Origin: Streptomyces sp. DHE7-1
Lineage (GTDB): Bacteria > Actinomycetota > Actinomycetes > Streptomycetales > Streptomycetaceae
Direction of reading: 5' to 3'
DNA: 64,000 nt
Assembly: GCA_016432725.1 (NCBI GenBank)
Contig: JACJDG010000003.1
Span: 6,416,001-6,480,000 of the forward strand
Each line of letters starts with the position of its first letter. The first letter of the stretch is position 1. Positions 23,065-32,443 of this stretch are shown here, piece after piece. A program made the translations under genes and the position numbers. The notes under the pieces were generated by a model. That model searched no databases. It saw nothing but the letters and a program-made list of their open reading frames with translations, and was not told the origin of the DNA.

Positions 23065-24524
23065 CGGACCAGCCCACCCCGTACGGCGAACTCCCCGCCG
23101 GCCTGGGCGCCTTCCTCCGCTCGCTGCCCGGCAGCGGCTCCGGCGTGCTGATCGACGACCTGAGCGCCGACCCGGTCGACGCCGAAGCGCTCGCCCGGCA
23201 CGTCGCCGCCCTCTGCGGCGCTCTGCGCAAGGCGGGCGTCGAACCCGGCGCGACCATCGCGGTCCGCGTCGGCCACGACGCCGCGTCGGCGGTGGCCCTG
23301 CTGGCGGCGGCCGCCTACGGCGTGGCCGTCCTCGCCGCGGCGGACGCGCCCGAACTGCCCGCCGGGCCGTTCGACATCGCCGCTCTGCTCACCACCGCGC
23401 CGCCGGCCGGCGACGCGGTGCCCGTCACCGTCGACGCGTCCGACCCGACGGTGCTCGAGCCCGGCGGCCTCGACGCGGTGCCGGAACGGAGCCCGCGGGA
23501 CCCGGCCCTGCTGCTGTGCACCTCCGGCACCACCGGCGACCCCAAGTGGGTGCGGCTGTCCCAGCGGAACCTGGTCGCGGCGGGCACCTTCATCGCCGGA
23601 TCGCTGGCGCTGACCCCGGCCGACCGCGGACTGTCGATGATGCCGCTGCACCACGGGCACGGCATCACCGCCGGAGTGCTCGCACCCCTGCTCAGCGGCG
23701 GCGAGTTCGTCATCGTCGACTCCAAGGACCTGACGTTCCTCCAGGAGGCGCTGCGCTGCGACATCACCTGGTACTCGGCCGCGCCCACCCTGCACCGCTC
23801 CCTGCTCGTCGCCCGGAGCTCCTGGCCGGACTGGTTCGACGGCTTCCGCCCCCGGGTGGTCCGCTCCACCTCCGAGGCCCTGCCCGCCCCCGACAAGGCA
23901 GCCCTCGAAGCCGGGTTCGGCGCGCCCGTGATCGAGGCGTACGCGCTGACCGAGGTCCCCGGGCACGTCTGCACCCAGACCTACGGCACCGGCACCGAAC
24001 CCGGCTGGATGCCCCCGCAGAGCGGCGTCGAGGTGCAGACCGTCGACCCGGACGGGCAGCCCACCGAACCGGGCGCACAGGGCCGGATCCAGGTCCGCGG
24101 ACCGAACGTCATGCTCGGCTACGTCGGCCACGAACCGGTGCCGCCCGGCGGCTGGTACCCGACCAGCGACATCGGCGTACGCCGCCCCGACGGCACGCTG
24201 GCCGTGCTCGGCCGCGACTCCGACGCCATCAAGCGCGGCGGCGAGACCGTCGTGCCCTCGGTCGTGGAATCCCTGGTCGAACAGCACCCCGACATCGAGC
24301 GGGCCCGCGTCTGCGGCATGCCCGACGACAGCCTGGGCGAGCGGATCTGCGTGGCCGTGATCAGCCGGCGCGGACCGTCCGCGGCCGATCCGCTCCTGCG
24401 GGACCTGCGCACCATGCTGCCCACCAACCTCACCCCGTCCCAGCTCCGGGTCGTGGAGGAGTTCCCCGGCAGCACCGGCGGCAAGATCAGACGGAGCGAC
24501 CTGCGTCCGCTGTTCGCGGAGTAG
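23061..24524 (+). CDS. Acyl-CoA synthetase/AMP-forming ligase
   Basis: ANL-superfamily ligase of 487 residues. Motifs: P-loop TSGTTGDPKW (the usual Gly after Lys is Trp), MPLHHGHGI, Y-TE (YALTEVPG), SDIG hinge region, and the C-terminal catalytic Lys in GGKIRRSDL. The MPLHHGHG type resembles FadD/oxalate-CoA-ligase-like enzymes, not amino-acid adenylation domains. The start overlaps the piperazate synthase stop (ATGA). The substrate cannot be read. It may activate a carboxylic acid for an acyl cap or act on a small dicarboxylic acid, given the malic-enzyme-like neighbour 3 bp downstream. Confidence 0.85.
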   Translation: MTDQPTPYGELPAGLGAFLRSLPGSGSGVLIDDLSADPVDAEALARHVAALCGALRKAGVEPGATIAVRVGHDAASAVALLAAAAYGVAVLAAADAPELPAGPFDIAALLTTAPPAGDAVPVTVDASDPTVLEPGGLDAVPERSPRDPALLLCTSGTTGDPKWVRLSQRNLVAAGTFIAGSLALTPADRGLSMMPLHHGHGITAGVLAPLLSGGEFVIVDSKDLTFLQEALRCDITWYSAAPTLHRSLLVARSSWPDWFDGFRPRVVRSTSEALPAPDKAALEAGFGAPVIEAYALTEVPGHVCTQTYGTGTEPGWMPPQSGVEVQTVDPDGQPTEPGAQGRIQVRGPNVMLGYVGHEPVPPGGWYPTSDIGVRRPDGTLAVLGRDSDAIKRGGETVVPSVVESLVEQHPDIERARVCGMPDDSLGERICVAVISRRGPSAADPLLRDLRTMLPTNLTPSQLRVVEEFPGSTGGKIRRSDLRPLFAE

Positions 24525-24527
24525 GCC

Positions 24528-25628
24528 GTGGCCCCACCGACCCGGCAGCCAGGCCCGGCGCGCACCGCGCCGGGCTCGCTCGCCGACACCACCCGCGAGG
24601 TGCTGCGCCTGGCCGCCGGGCAGGGCGGCCAGGCCCTGCGGTCCACGGTGCTCGTGGTCAGCGACGGCTCGTCCGTCCTGAGCCGCGGCGACCTCGGCGC
24701 CCACGCGGTGCGCCCCGTCCTGGAACGCAAGTGCGCCGTACTGGAACGCGCCACCGGGATGACCGGGCTCCCGCTCGCGCTCGCCCGCGCCGAACCCGCC
24801 GCCTACGCGGACACCCTGCGCCTGCTGCGGCCGAACTACGACGCGATCCTCCTCGCCGACATCGCCGCGCCGCACTGCTTCGAACTGCAGCGGCTGCTCG
24901 CCGCCCCGCACGTCGGCTGCCCCGTCGTCCACGACGACCAGCACGGCACGGCCGTCATGGCCGCCGCCGCCGTGCACACCGCCGTCGCACGCTCCGGCCG
25001 CACCCTGGGCGAACTGTGCGCCGTGGTCGTCGGCGCGGGCGCCGCCGGGTCCACCACCGCCCGGCTGCTGCACCACCTGGGCACCGGCGAAGTGCGCGTG
25101 GTCGACTCCACCGGCCTGCTGCACCCCGGCCGCGCCCGCCTCACCCCGGACAAGGCGGAACTGGCCGCGCTGACCAACCCGCACGGGCTGCGCGGCCCGC
25201 TGGGCACCGCGCTGGACGGCGCCGACGTGTGCGTGGGCCTCTCCGGCGCACCGATCGCGGCCGCGGACCTGGCGCGGATGAACCCCAAGCCGGTCGTCGT
25301 CCCGCTGTCCTATCCTGACGTCGAGGTGCGGTACGAGGACGCCGCAGCCCTCGGCGCGACCTATCTGCCCGCCCTGGAGCACGAGTTGAGCAACAACCTG
25401 GCCACTCCCGGCCTGCTGCTCGCCGCCTGCCGGCTCGGACTGCGGCGGCCGTCGATGCGCGACCTGGCGACCGCCGCCGGCTGCCTGGTGTCGCAGTCGG
25501 CGGCCCGGCCCGACGCCCGGCCCGACGCGCCGCCGCTGTCCGGCGCCGACCTCGGGCGGACGGCGCGGGCGATCGCGCGCGCCATCGCCGAAGACCGCGC
25601 CCCTTCCGCGTCCCTTCCCGAGAGGTGA
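24528..25628 (+). CDS. Divergent malic-enzyme-like protein
   Basis: A 366-residue protein with GTG start 3 bp after the ligase stop. It keeps the malic enzyme core: VVSDGSSVLSRGDLG, the PVVHDDQHGTAV signature, and an NAD-binding VVVGAGAAGSTTARLL. Several expected catalytic residues are changed. The N-terminal YTPG segment with the proton-donor Tyr is absent, the LEDI metal-site motif reads LADI, and the ANP-PE loop reads PLSYPDVE. A C-terminal LSNNLATPG partly matches the family. It may therefore be an enzyme with altered substrate or a non-catalytic relative. Its place in the piperazate/acyl-ligase operon suggests a pathway role, possibly precursor supply, but none is established. Confidence 0.75.
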   Translation: MAPPTRQPGPARTAPGSLADTTREVLRLAAGQGGQALRSTVLVVSDGSSVLSRGDLGAHAVRPVLERKCAVLERATGMTGLPLALARAEPAAYADTLRLLRPNYDAILLADIAAPHCFELQRLLAAPHVGCPVVHDDQHGTAVMAAAAVHTAVARSGRTLGELCAVVVGAGAAGSTTARLLHHLGTGEVRVVDSTGLLHPGRARLTPDKAELAALTNPHGLRGPLGTALDGADVCVGLSGAPIAAADLARMNPKPVVVPLSYPDVEVRYEDAAALGATYLPALEHELSNNLATPGLLLAACRLGLRRPSMRDLATAAGCLVSQSAARPDARPDAPPLSGADLGRTARAIARAIAEDRAPSASLPER

Positions 25629-25632
25629 GTAC

Positions 25633-26466
25633 GTGACGATGTCCGCGCAGGACCTGTGGTTCCGCCGCTACCACGCGGCGCACACCCCGCGGGCCACGCT
25701 GTTCTGCTTCCCGCACGCCGGTGGCTCGGCCAGCTACTACCACCCGATGTCCAAGGCCCTGGCGCCCGAGTTCGACGTCGCGGCCGTGCAGTACCCGGGG
25801 CGCCAGGACCGCTACGGCGAGCCCCTGGTGCCCAGCCTCGACGACCTGGCCGACGCGATCCACACCGCCATCACCCCCAGCTGCGGGGACCGTTCGCCTT
25901 CTTCGGGCACAGCATGGGCTCGGCCGTGGCCTTCGAGGTCGCGCGCCGGCTCGAACGCGACGGCCACCCGGCCCCCGCGCTGCTGTTCGCCTCCGGCGGC
26001 CGGGCCCCGAGCCGGGTCCACGACGACGGCGTGCACCGGCGCGGCGACGACGCCATCGTCGCCGAACTGCGCGCCATGGGCGGCACGGACGCCCGGGTCC
26101 TCATGGAACCGGACCTGCTGGAACTGGTGCTGCCCCGCTGCGCAACGACTACCTGGCCATCGAGACCTACCGCCGGGAGGCGGACGCCCGCATCGGCGCC
26201 CCCATCGTGGTCATGTCCGCCACCGACGACCCCGGACCACCGAGGAGGAGGCGCGGGCCTGGCACGGGCACACCACCGCCGGCGGCTCCGTCCACCTGTT
26301 CCGGGGCGGCCACTTCTACCTGGAGAGCCAGGGCGCACGCGTCGTCGAGGTGATCGGCGGCACCCTGCGCGACCACCTGGCCGGCCGGTACCGCCCCGAA
26401 GTGCCCGCCGTGCAGGACGCCTCGGGCCACCCTAAGGGGCTGGTGCCGCCCGTGCGGCGGCGCTAG
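25633..26466 (+). CDS. Type II (editing) thioesterase
   Basis: Stand-alone alpha/beta hydrolase of the TEII family that removes misloaded acyl groups from NRPS/PKS carrier proteins. It shows CFPHAGGSASYY near the N-terminus, PGRQDR, the nucleophile motif GHSMGS, and the catalytic His in GGHFYL near the C-terminus. The corrected length is about 278 residues, normal for the family. GTG start at 25633 with AGAGGTG upstream; the gene begins 4 bp after the preceding stop. Three one-base deletions in C runs near 25876, 26135 and 26232 split the frame; each restored base reconnects conserved TEII sequence. Confidence 0.9.
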   Translation: MTMSAQDLWFRRYHAAHTPRATLFCFPHAGGSASYYHPMSKALAPEFDVAAVQYPGRQDRYGEPLVPSLDDLADAIHTAITPSCGDRSPSSGTAWARPWPSRSRAGSNATATRPPRCCSPPAAGPRAGSTTTACTGAATTPSSPNCAPWAARTPGSSWNRTCWNWCCPAAQRLPGHRDLPPGGGRPHRRPHRGHVRHRRPRTTEEEARAWHGHTTAGGSVHLFRGGHFYLESQGARVVEVIGGTLRDHLAGRYRPEVPAVQDASGHPKGLVPPVRRR

Positions 26467-26468
26467 AC

Positions 26469-27391
26469 ATGGGCGCCATGACAGCGACGGCCAAGGTGCC
26501 CAGCACCAAGGGACGGGTGCCCTTCCGCGACCACGCCACCTGGTACCGGATGACCGGCAGGCCGGGCGGCGGGCGCCCGGCCCTGGTCGTCGTGCACGGC
26601 GGCCCCGGCAGCACCCACGACTACCTGCGGAACCTGGCCGGGATCGCCGTCGGCGGCTGGCCGGTGGTGCACTACGACCAGCTCGGCAACGGCGGCTCCA
26701 CCCACCTGCCGGACCAGCCGCCCGAGTTCTGGACCCCGGAGCTCTTCCTCGACGAACTCGACAACCTGCTGACCCGCCTCGGCATCGCCGGCGACTACGT
26801 GCTGCTCGGCCAGTCCTGGGGCGGCATGCTCGCCGCCTGGCACGCCGCCGGACGCCCGCCCGGACTGCGCGGCCTGATCGTGGCCGACGCGCCCGCCTCC
26901 TACCCGACCTGGCGCAGCGAGATGGAGGTCCTGCGCGCCGCGCTGCCCGACGGCGTCGACGAGGTGCTGCGCGCCCACGAGGCCGCCGGCACCACCGGCT
27001 CCGCCGAGTACACCGAGGCGATGCGCGTCTTCTACCGCAGACACGTCTGCCGGCTCGACCCGTGGCCCCGCGACTACGACGCCTCCTTCATGGAGATCGT
27101 GAACGACCCGACCGTCTACACCGCGATGAACGGCCCCAGCGAGTTCCACGTCGTCGGCTCGCTGCGCGACGTGTCCATCGAGCACCTCCTGCCCTCGGTC
27201 GCCGTACCCACCCTGGTCCTGTCCGGCCGGTACGACGAGGCGACGGACGCCGTCGTCCGGCCGTACCGCGAACTCGTCCCGGACGCCCGGCACGTGGTCT
27301 TCGAGGAGTCCAGCCACCTGCCCATCTGGAGGAGCCGGAGCGGTTCTTCCGCGTGCTCGCCGAGTTCCTCCTCGGCCTGGAGAAGGGATGA
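26469..27391 (+). CDS. Proline iminopeptidase-like hydrolase (VinJ type)
   Basis: Alpha/beta hydrolase of the S33 prolyl aminopeptidase family, about 307 residues. It shows the oxyanion motif HGGPGS, nucleophile Ser116 in GQSWGG, an Asp in SGRYDEATD and His in ESSHLPHLEEPE. In vicenistatin biosynthesis VinJ removes the terminal amino acid that protects the beta-amino group of the starter, freeing the amine for macrolactam closure. The adjacent VinK-, VinL-, VinM/N- and VinO-like genes argue for the same role here. One C is apparently missing at 27321-27323; the last 20 residues (EEPERFFRVLAEF) lie in the next frame. The stop overlaps the next start (ATGA). Confidence 0.85.
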
Positions 27392-28332
27392 CCGGCATGG
27401 ATGCCGAACGGACCGGCACCGCCGTGGTGTTCCCCGGGATGAACCCGGTGCGCTACGCCGACCTCGCCCGGTTCCTGGTGGTCAACCCGGTGGCCCGCCG
27501 GCTGCTCGCCGAGGCGGACCACCGGCTCGGCCACTCGGTGCTCGACGGCCTGGAGCACGCGGAGGGCGACTACAGCGAGCACGCCCAGGTGGCGTTCATG
27601 GTCACCTGTGTCGCGCTCGCCGAATGGGCGCGCACCGAGCTGGGCGTCGAGGCGGACGCCGCCGTCGGGCCCAGCTTCGGCGGCAAACCCCTGACGGCGT
27701 TCAGCGGGTCACTGCCGTTCGGGGACGCCGTGTGGATGACCGCGGAACTCGCCCGCTGCATGGACGAGTTCTTCGCCACCCAGTGCCAGGACGTCGTCAC
27801 CCACTCGTTCGTCCGGATCACCGCCGGACAGCTGGAGGAGATCCGCACCGAGCTGGACGCCGCCGGGCAGTGGAGCGACATCGCCTGCCACCTGGACCGC
27901 AGCATGTTCATGCTGTCGCTGCGGGAGCGGAACCTGGAGTGGCTGGACAAGAAGATCCGCGCACTCGGCGGCATGTCCCTCTACACCATGCGCCCACCGC
28001 TGCACTCGGCGTCCTTCGCCGGGCTGCGCACCATGGCCGAGGACCGGGTGCTCGGCGGTCTCGAGTTCGCCGACCCGGCGCTCCCGGTCGTCGCCGACCA
28101 GGACGGCACCGTGCTGCGCACCGGGGACGCCGTCCGGGAGATGCTGCTGGACTCCGTCGTCCGGGCGGTCCACTGGCCCATCGCCGTCGACGCGCTGCGT
28201 GGACTGGGCGTGGGGCGCGTGTGCGTGTGCGGCCCGGACGGTCTGTTCGGGCGGCTCGCCTGTACCCGGGAGAACTTCGAGGTGATCGCCGCCGACCCGG
28301 GACTGGCGCTGCGACCGCCGGGCCGGCGCTGA
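27388..28332 (+). CDS. Stand-alone acyltransferase (VinK type)
   Basis: Malonyl-transacylase-fold protein of 314 residues. The usual FPGQG opening reads VVFPGMNP, and the nucleophile elbow is GPSFGG (Ser96) where malonyl ATs have GHS-GE. A catalytic His is probable in PPLHSASF. The missing Arg and changed elbow argue against a malonyl-CoA substrate. In vicenistatin, VinK moves a dipeptidyl (aminoacyl-beta-amino acyl) group from the small ACP VinL to the loading ACP of the PKS. Here the adjacent small ACP and the AT-less loading ACP on the large PKS fit that role. It overlaps the VinJ-like gene by 4 bp. Confidence 0.82.
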   Translation: MTGMDAERTGTAVVFPGMNPVRYADLARFLVVNPVARRLLAEADHRLGHSVLDGLEHAEGDYSEHAQVAFMVTCVALAEWARTELGVEADAAVGPSFGGKPLTAFSGSLPFGDAVWMTAELARCMDEFFATQCQDVVTHSFVRITAGQLEEIRTELDAAGQWSDIACHLDRSMFMLSLRERNLEWLDKKIRALGGMSLYTMRPPLHSASFAGLRTMAEDRVLGGLEFADPALPVVADQDGTVLRTGDAVREMLLDSVVRAVHWPIAVDALRGLGVGRVCVCGPDGLFGRLACTRENFEVIAADPGLALRPPGRR

Positions 28333-28335
28333 GCC

Positions 28336-28354
28336 GAGCGCCGGCCCGGCGCTC
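28336..28354. terminator. Short bidirectional hairpin between convergent genes
   Basis: An 8-9 bp GC stem (28336-28344 pairing with 28346-28354) lies between the stop of the acyltransferase and the end of the minus-strand ACP gene. It could terminate both. Confidence 0.55.
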
Positions 28355-28604
28355 AGGCCGAGGCGGGGGAGTCGAGGGACGCGGACAGCGTCTCCCACAG
28401 CACCGCGGGCGTGCGGAAGCTGTCCAGGCTCAGCGCCTCCTCCCGGAACCGGACCTGGAACCGGCTCTCCAGGGCGCCGAGCAGTTCCACGGTGGCCAGC
28501 GAGTCCAGACCGTAGTCGCGCAGCGGGGCGTCCGGCGGCAGCGGCTCGTCGTCCGGCAGATAGGGAAGGAACTGCCGGACCGTCTCCTCGAACTCTTCTC
28601 GCAT
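28353..28604 (-). CDS. Discrete acyl carrier protein (VinL type)
   Basis: Small acidic ACP of 83 residues with phosphopantetheine site DYGLDSLA (Ser35) and the helix II/III pattern VELLGALESRF. GGAG lies 6 nt before the ATG at 28604. It is the only starter gene on the minus strand, convergent with the acyltransferase and divergent from an adenylation gene. By analogy with VinL it should carry 3-methylaspartate, then 3-aminoisobutyrate, then the aminoacylated dipeptidyl starter before transfer to the PKS. Confidence 0.88.
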   Translation of the reverse strand: MREEFEETVRQFLPYLPDDEPLPPDAPLRDYGLDSLATVELLGALESRFQVRFREEALSLDSFRTPAVLWETLSASLDSPASA

Positions 28605-28732
28605 GTCAACTCCAGGCTGGTCGGGCGCCCTCGGCGCGCGGTCGGCTGCCGCAGCACGCTAGCCCGGCCGGCCCGCGCCTGCCGACCCCTACCTTCGCCG
28701 GCCGCGGCCGGCCGACCCGACGGAGGACCGCG
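28605..28732. promoter_or_regulatory. Divergent promoter region with an ACCCCTA box
   Basis: A 128-bp interval between the divergent ACP and adenylation genes. ACCCCTA at 28685-28691 lies 41 bp before the adenylation start and recurs, in either orientation, before the genes at 30451 and 40009. No clear -10/-35 pair is recognisable. Confidence 0.4.
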
Positions 28733-30294
28733 ATGAACCGACCGGCGCCCAGCGGCCTGTACGCGCGCTTCCTGCGCGGCCTCGACCGCTCACCCGACGG
28801 CACCGCCGTCCAGGCGGCCGGCCTGCGCCTCACCTACCGGCAGGCCCACGAACAGGCCCTGCTGTGGGCCGGGGCCCTTGCCGGACGGGCGGCGCGCACG
28901 GTCGGCGTGCTCGCCGGCAAGAGCCCCACCGCCTACGCCGGTGTGCTGGCCGCGCTCTGCGCCGGAGCCGCCGTCGTCCCGCTGCGGCCCGACTTCCCGG
29001 CGGCCCGCAACAGCCGCATGCTCACCGCATCCGGGGCCACCGCCCTCGTCGTCGACGAGGAGGGCGCCAAGACCCTGGGCGCGCTGGCGGAGGCGGGCGG
29101 CGACGCCCTGGCCGGCCTGCACGTCCTCGCCCCGGACGGCGGACCGGACGGCCCGGCGCCCTTCCCCGCGCTCTCGGCCGACCCCGCGCGCGCACTCCGC
29201 GAACCGCGCGAAGTCGCCCCCGAGGACGCCGCGTTCATCCTCTTCACCTCCGGCTCCACCGGCCGCCCCAAGGGTGTCGTCGTGACCCACGGGAACACCG
29301 ACCACTACTTCCGGCTGCTCGACGAGCGCTACGACTTCACACCCGACGACACGTTCTCCCAGGCCTTCGACCTGAACTTCGACTGCGCGCTGTTCGACCT
29401 GTTCTGCGCCTGGGGTGCGGGGGCCACGGCCCTGGCGGTCCCGCCCGCCGCCTACCGGGACCTGCCCGGATTCCTCGCCGAACACGGGGTCACCGTCTGG
29501 TTCTCCACCCCGAGCGCCATCGACCTGGTGCGCAGGATGGGGGCCTGACCCCCGGCGCCCTGCCCGGCCTGCGCCTGAGCTTCTTCGCCGGGGATGCCTT
29601 CCGGTGCGGCGACGCCCGCGACTGGCAGGCGGCGGCGCCCGGCTCGGCGATCGAGAACCTGTACGGGCCCACCGAACTGACCGTCACGATCGCCGCCCAC
29701 CGCTGGGCGGGCGCGGACTCCGAGGCCGTCGCCGTCAACGGCGTCGTGCCCATCGGCACGGTGCACCGGGGCCACCGGCACCTGCTGCTCGGCGACGACG
29801 GCCGGCCCGCCGAGAAGGAGGGGGAACTGCTCATCAGCGGACCCCAGTTGACCCGCGGCTACCTCGACCCCGGCGACGAGGAGGGCAGGTTCCTGCACCT
29901 GGACGGCGCCCGCTGGTACCGCACCGGCGACCGCGTCCGGCGCACCGGCGACGGGCAGCTCGCCTACCTGGGCCGGCTCGACTCCCAGGTCCAGGTGGCG
30001 GGCTGGCGCATCGAACTGGGCGAGGTCGAGCACGCGCTGCGGGAGGCGGGCCTGCCCGACGCGGTGGCGGTCGGCGCCGAGGGCCCGGCCGGGACCGTCC
30101 TCGTCGCCTTCTACACCGGGCCCGCCGTCGCCACCGCCGACCTCGTCGGCCGGCTGCGACGGCTGCTGCCCGACGGCGCGGTCCCGCGGCGCTTCCACCA
30201 CCTCGACGAACTCCCGCTGAACGCCAACCGCAAGACCGACCGCACGACCCTCGCGACCTGGGCCTCGCAGCTCCTGTCCGGGCCGCGCCGCTAG
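28733..30294 (+). CDS. Stand-alone adenylation enzyme (VinM-like candidate)
   Basis: Amino-acid-adenylating ANL enzyme of about 520 residues with no fused carrier, resembling DltA-type ligases. Motifs: LTYRQAHEQA, FTSGSTGRPKGV, FDLNFDCALFDL pocket segment, NLYGPTELT, WYRTGDRV, and the C-terminal Lys in NANRKTDR. GGAGG precedes ATG 28733. One G is missing in the run at 29539-29543, where the second half changes frame. In vicenistatin VinM adds L-Ala to the beta-aminoacyl-ACP as a cap. This gene sits beside the ACP gene, so the capping role is assigned here by context; VinM and VinN roles could be swapped with the next gene. The stop codon lies in the 82-bp inverted-repeat element. Confidence 0.83.
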
Positions 30295-30372
30295 GTCGTG
30301 TCCGCGAAGTCGCGTCGTTCGCCCGCAGGCCGGGCGCCGCGACGCAGGCGTGACTTCGCGGACATGCCCTAG
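30291..30372. mobile_element. 82-bp inverted-repeat element (MITE-like)
   Basis: 21-bp terminal inverted repeats (30291-30311 and 30352-30372) match at 19 of 21 positions and start with CTAGG. Like the element at 19955-20133 it overlaps the stop codon of the adjacent gene, here through its left-end CTAG. It may be a miniature transposon remnant that also acts as a terminator hairpin. Confidence 0.6.
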
Positions 30373-30387
30373 GGGTCCCTAGGGGGT
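30369..30387. promoter_or_regulatory. Palindromic CTAGGG-GT-CCCTAG operator candidate
   Basis: A perfect 6-bp inverted repeat with a 2-bp spacer (30369-30382), followed by a second TAGGGGGT at 30380-30387, ends 63 bp before the next start. It contains the TAGGGGT box also found before the genes at 28733 and 40009. It overlaps the end of the inverted-repeat element, so some of the symmetry could come from that. Confidence 0.4.
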
Positions 30388-30450
30388 GTGTCCGGCCGAA
30401 TCGCCACGCTAGCTTCGGCCGACCCGACATGCGTGGCGCGAGAGGCGGAC

Positions 30451-31970
30451 ATGGAACCCTTTGACCCTTCCCCGCGCGGCCCCTCGTGCACACCCTGCTG
30501 GACGAGGCGGCGGCCGAACGGCCCGACGCCCGCGCGGTGCGGGACGCGCGGGGCGGATGGACGTACCGCGAGACCGCCCGGCACAGCCACGCCGTCGCCG
30601 CCTGGCTGCGCGCCGCCGGCGTCGGCCCGGGGGACCGCGTGCTGGTCCAGTGGCCCACCGACCGCCGGCTCGTCGCCGTGCTGTACGGCGTCAGCCGCGC
30701 CGGCGCCGTCCTGGTCCCGGTCAACCCCGACACCCGGCCGTACCAACTGCGGGCCGTCGTCGACAGCGCCGAGCCCCGGCTCGTCCTCACCACCGGTGAA
30801 CGCGACGTCGTGTGGAAGGAGATCGAGGACCTGATCGACGCAGGCCCGGTGCCGGAACCCGAGGGCGTCGCACCGGACGGCCTCGCCTTCCTCGTCTACA
30901 CCTCCGGCAGCACCTCGGTGCCCAAGGGGGTGATCGAGCCGCACGCGCAGGTCGTGTTCGCCACCCGGGCGCTCGTCGCGGAACTCGGCTACCGGCCCGA
31001 CGACGTCGTCCTGTGCCGGTTCCCGGTCTCCTGGGACTACGGCCTGTACAAGGTCCTGATGTGCGCCGCCGCCCGCTGCGAGATCGTGCTGGCCGGCGAG
31101 GAGTCGGACCTGACCCTGCTGCGCCGGATGCGCGAGGTCGGCGCCACCGTCGTCCCCGTCGTCCCCTCCTTCGCCACCATGATCGGCAAGCTCGCCGACC
31201 GCGAGCCCGGGCCGGACGGCGGCAACCGGGTGCGGCTGTTCACCAACACCGGCGCCGCACTGCCGCCGTCGACGGCGGACCGGCTGCGCGAGGCGTTCCC
31301 CGGCGCCGTCGTGGTGCGCCAGTACGGCCAGACCGAGTGCAAGCGGGTCTCCGTCATGCCGCCCGCCGAGGAGCACGAGCGGCCCGACTCGGTCGGCCGC
31401 CCCATCCGCGGCACCCGGGTGCTGATCCTCGGCCCTGACGGCACCGAGGTGCCCGCCGGGGAACTCGGCGAGATCGTCGCCACCGGACCGCACGTCATGC
31501 CCGGCTACTGGCGGGCACCGGAGATCAGCGCCCGCACCTTCCGCACCGACCCCGCCACCGGCGCCACGAGGCTCCACACCGGCGACTACGGACGGGTCGA
31601 CGAGGAGGGCTACCTGTACTTCCACGGCCGGGTCGACGACATGTTCAAACGCAAGGGCATCCGGATGAGCACCCTGGAGATCGAGGCCGCGGCGATGGAC
31701 GTCCCCGGAGTGCGGGCCGCCGGCGTCGTCCCGCCCGCCGGCGGCCGCGACCTCGCCATCTGCGTGGAGACCGATCTCGCCCCGCACACCGTGCTGCGTG
31801 AACTCGCCCAGCGGCTGGAGCCGTTGAAGGTGCCCTCGCTGTGCCACGTGGTCGACGCGTTCCCGCTCACCGCGCACGGCAAGAACGCGACGAAGGAGCT
31901 GGCCGCGCTGCTGGACCGGGTGTTCGCGGACCGCGCCCGGCCGGGCTCCGGCGAGGCCGCCCCCCGATGA
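30451..31970 (+). CDS. Beta-amino-acid-type adenylation enzyme (VinN-like candidate)
   Basis: ANL enzyme of about 506 residues. It shows YTSGSTSVPKGV (an unusual Ser-Val for Gly-X), FPVSWDYGLYKVL at the substrate pocket, QYGQTECKRVS, HTGDYGR and the C-terminal Lys in AHGKNATKEL. The SWDYGL segment recalls VinN/IdnL1-type enzymes, in which an Asp binds the beta-amino group. The gene overlaps the glutamate mutase small subunit by ATGA, so activation of 3-methylaspartate is the best guess. The start ATG 30451 has GAGAGG upstream; joining it to the main frame needs one C restored in the run at 30480-30483. A GTG at 30486 is the frame-neutral alternative. Confidence 0.83.
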
Positions 31971-32443
31971 CCGGCGCCGTCACCGCGGCCGCCGGACGGC
32001 CTGCCGGACCCCGGAACACCACGGGGGGCACGCCCGTGGTCGTGGTCAGCAGCCTGGCCTCGGACGCCCACACCTGGAACCTGGTCTTCCTGCAACTCCT
32101 CATCGAGGAGGCCGGGTTCGACGTGGTGAACCTCGGGCCGTGCGTGCCGGACGACCTGCTGGTCGCCGAGTGCCGCGCCCGGCACGCCGCCATGGTGGTG
32201 ATCAGCAGCGTCAACGGCCACGGCTACCAGGACGGGATGCGCGCCATCGGCCGGCTGCGGGCCTGTCCCGAACTGGCCGGAATCCCCGTCGTCATCGGGG
32301 GCAAGCTCGGAGTTTCCGCACACGGCCGCGCCGAGCGCGCCGAGGTCCTGCTCGCCGCCGGCTACGACGCCGTCTACGACGACACCGGCGGCACCGAGTC
32401 CTTCCGCGGCCTCCTCGCCTCGCTCACGGCGGTCACGGCGTGA
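31967..32443 (+). CDS. Glutamate mutase small (sigma, cobalamin-binding) subunit
   Basis: Cobalamin-binding protein of 158 residues, normal for the sigma/S subunit of methylaspartate mutase. The lower-axial-ligand motif D-x-H-x-x-G reads SDAHTWN (Asp33, His35, with Asn for Gly), followed by EEAGFDVVNLGPCVPDD and VVISSVNGHGYQ. With the large subunit it would rearrange L-glutamate to (2S,3S)-3-methylaspartate in a B12-dependent radical reaction. It overlaps both neighbours by 4 bp (ATGA and GTGA). In vicenistatin-type clusters this is the first starter step; in lipopeptide clusters the same pair gives 3-methyl-Asp or -Glu. Confidence 0.9.
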   Translation: MTGAVTAAAGRPAGPRNTTGGTPVVVVSSLASDAHTWNLVFLQLLIEEAGFDVVNLGPCVPDDLLVAECRARHAAMVVISSVNGHGYQDGMRAIGRLRACPELAGIPVVIGGKLGVSAHGRAERAEVLLAAGYDAVYDDTGGTESFRGLLASLTAVTA

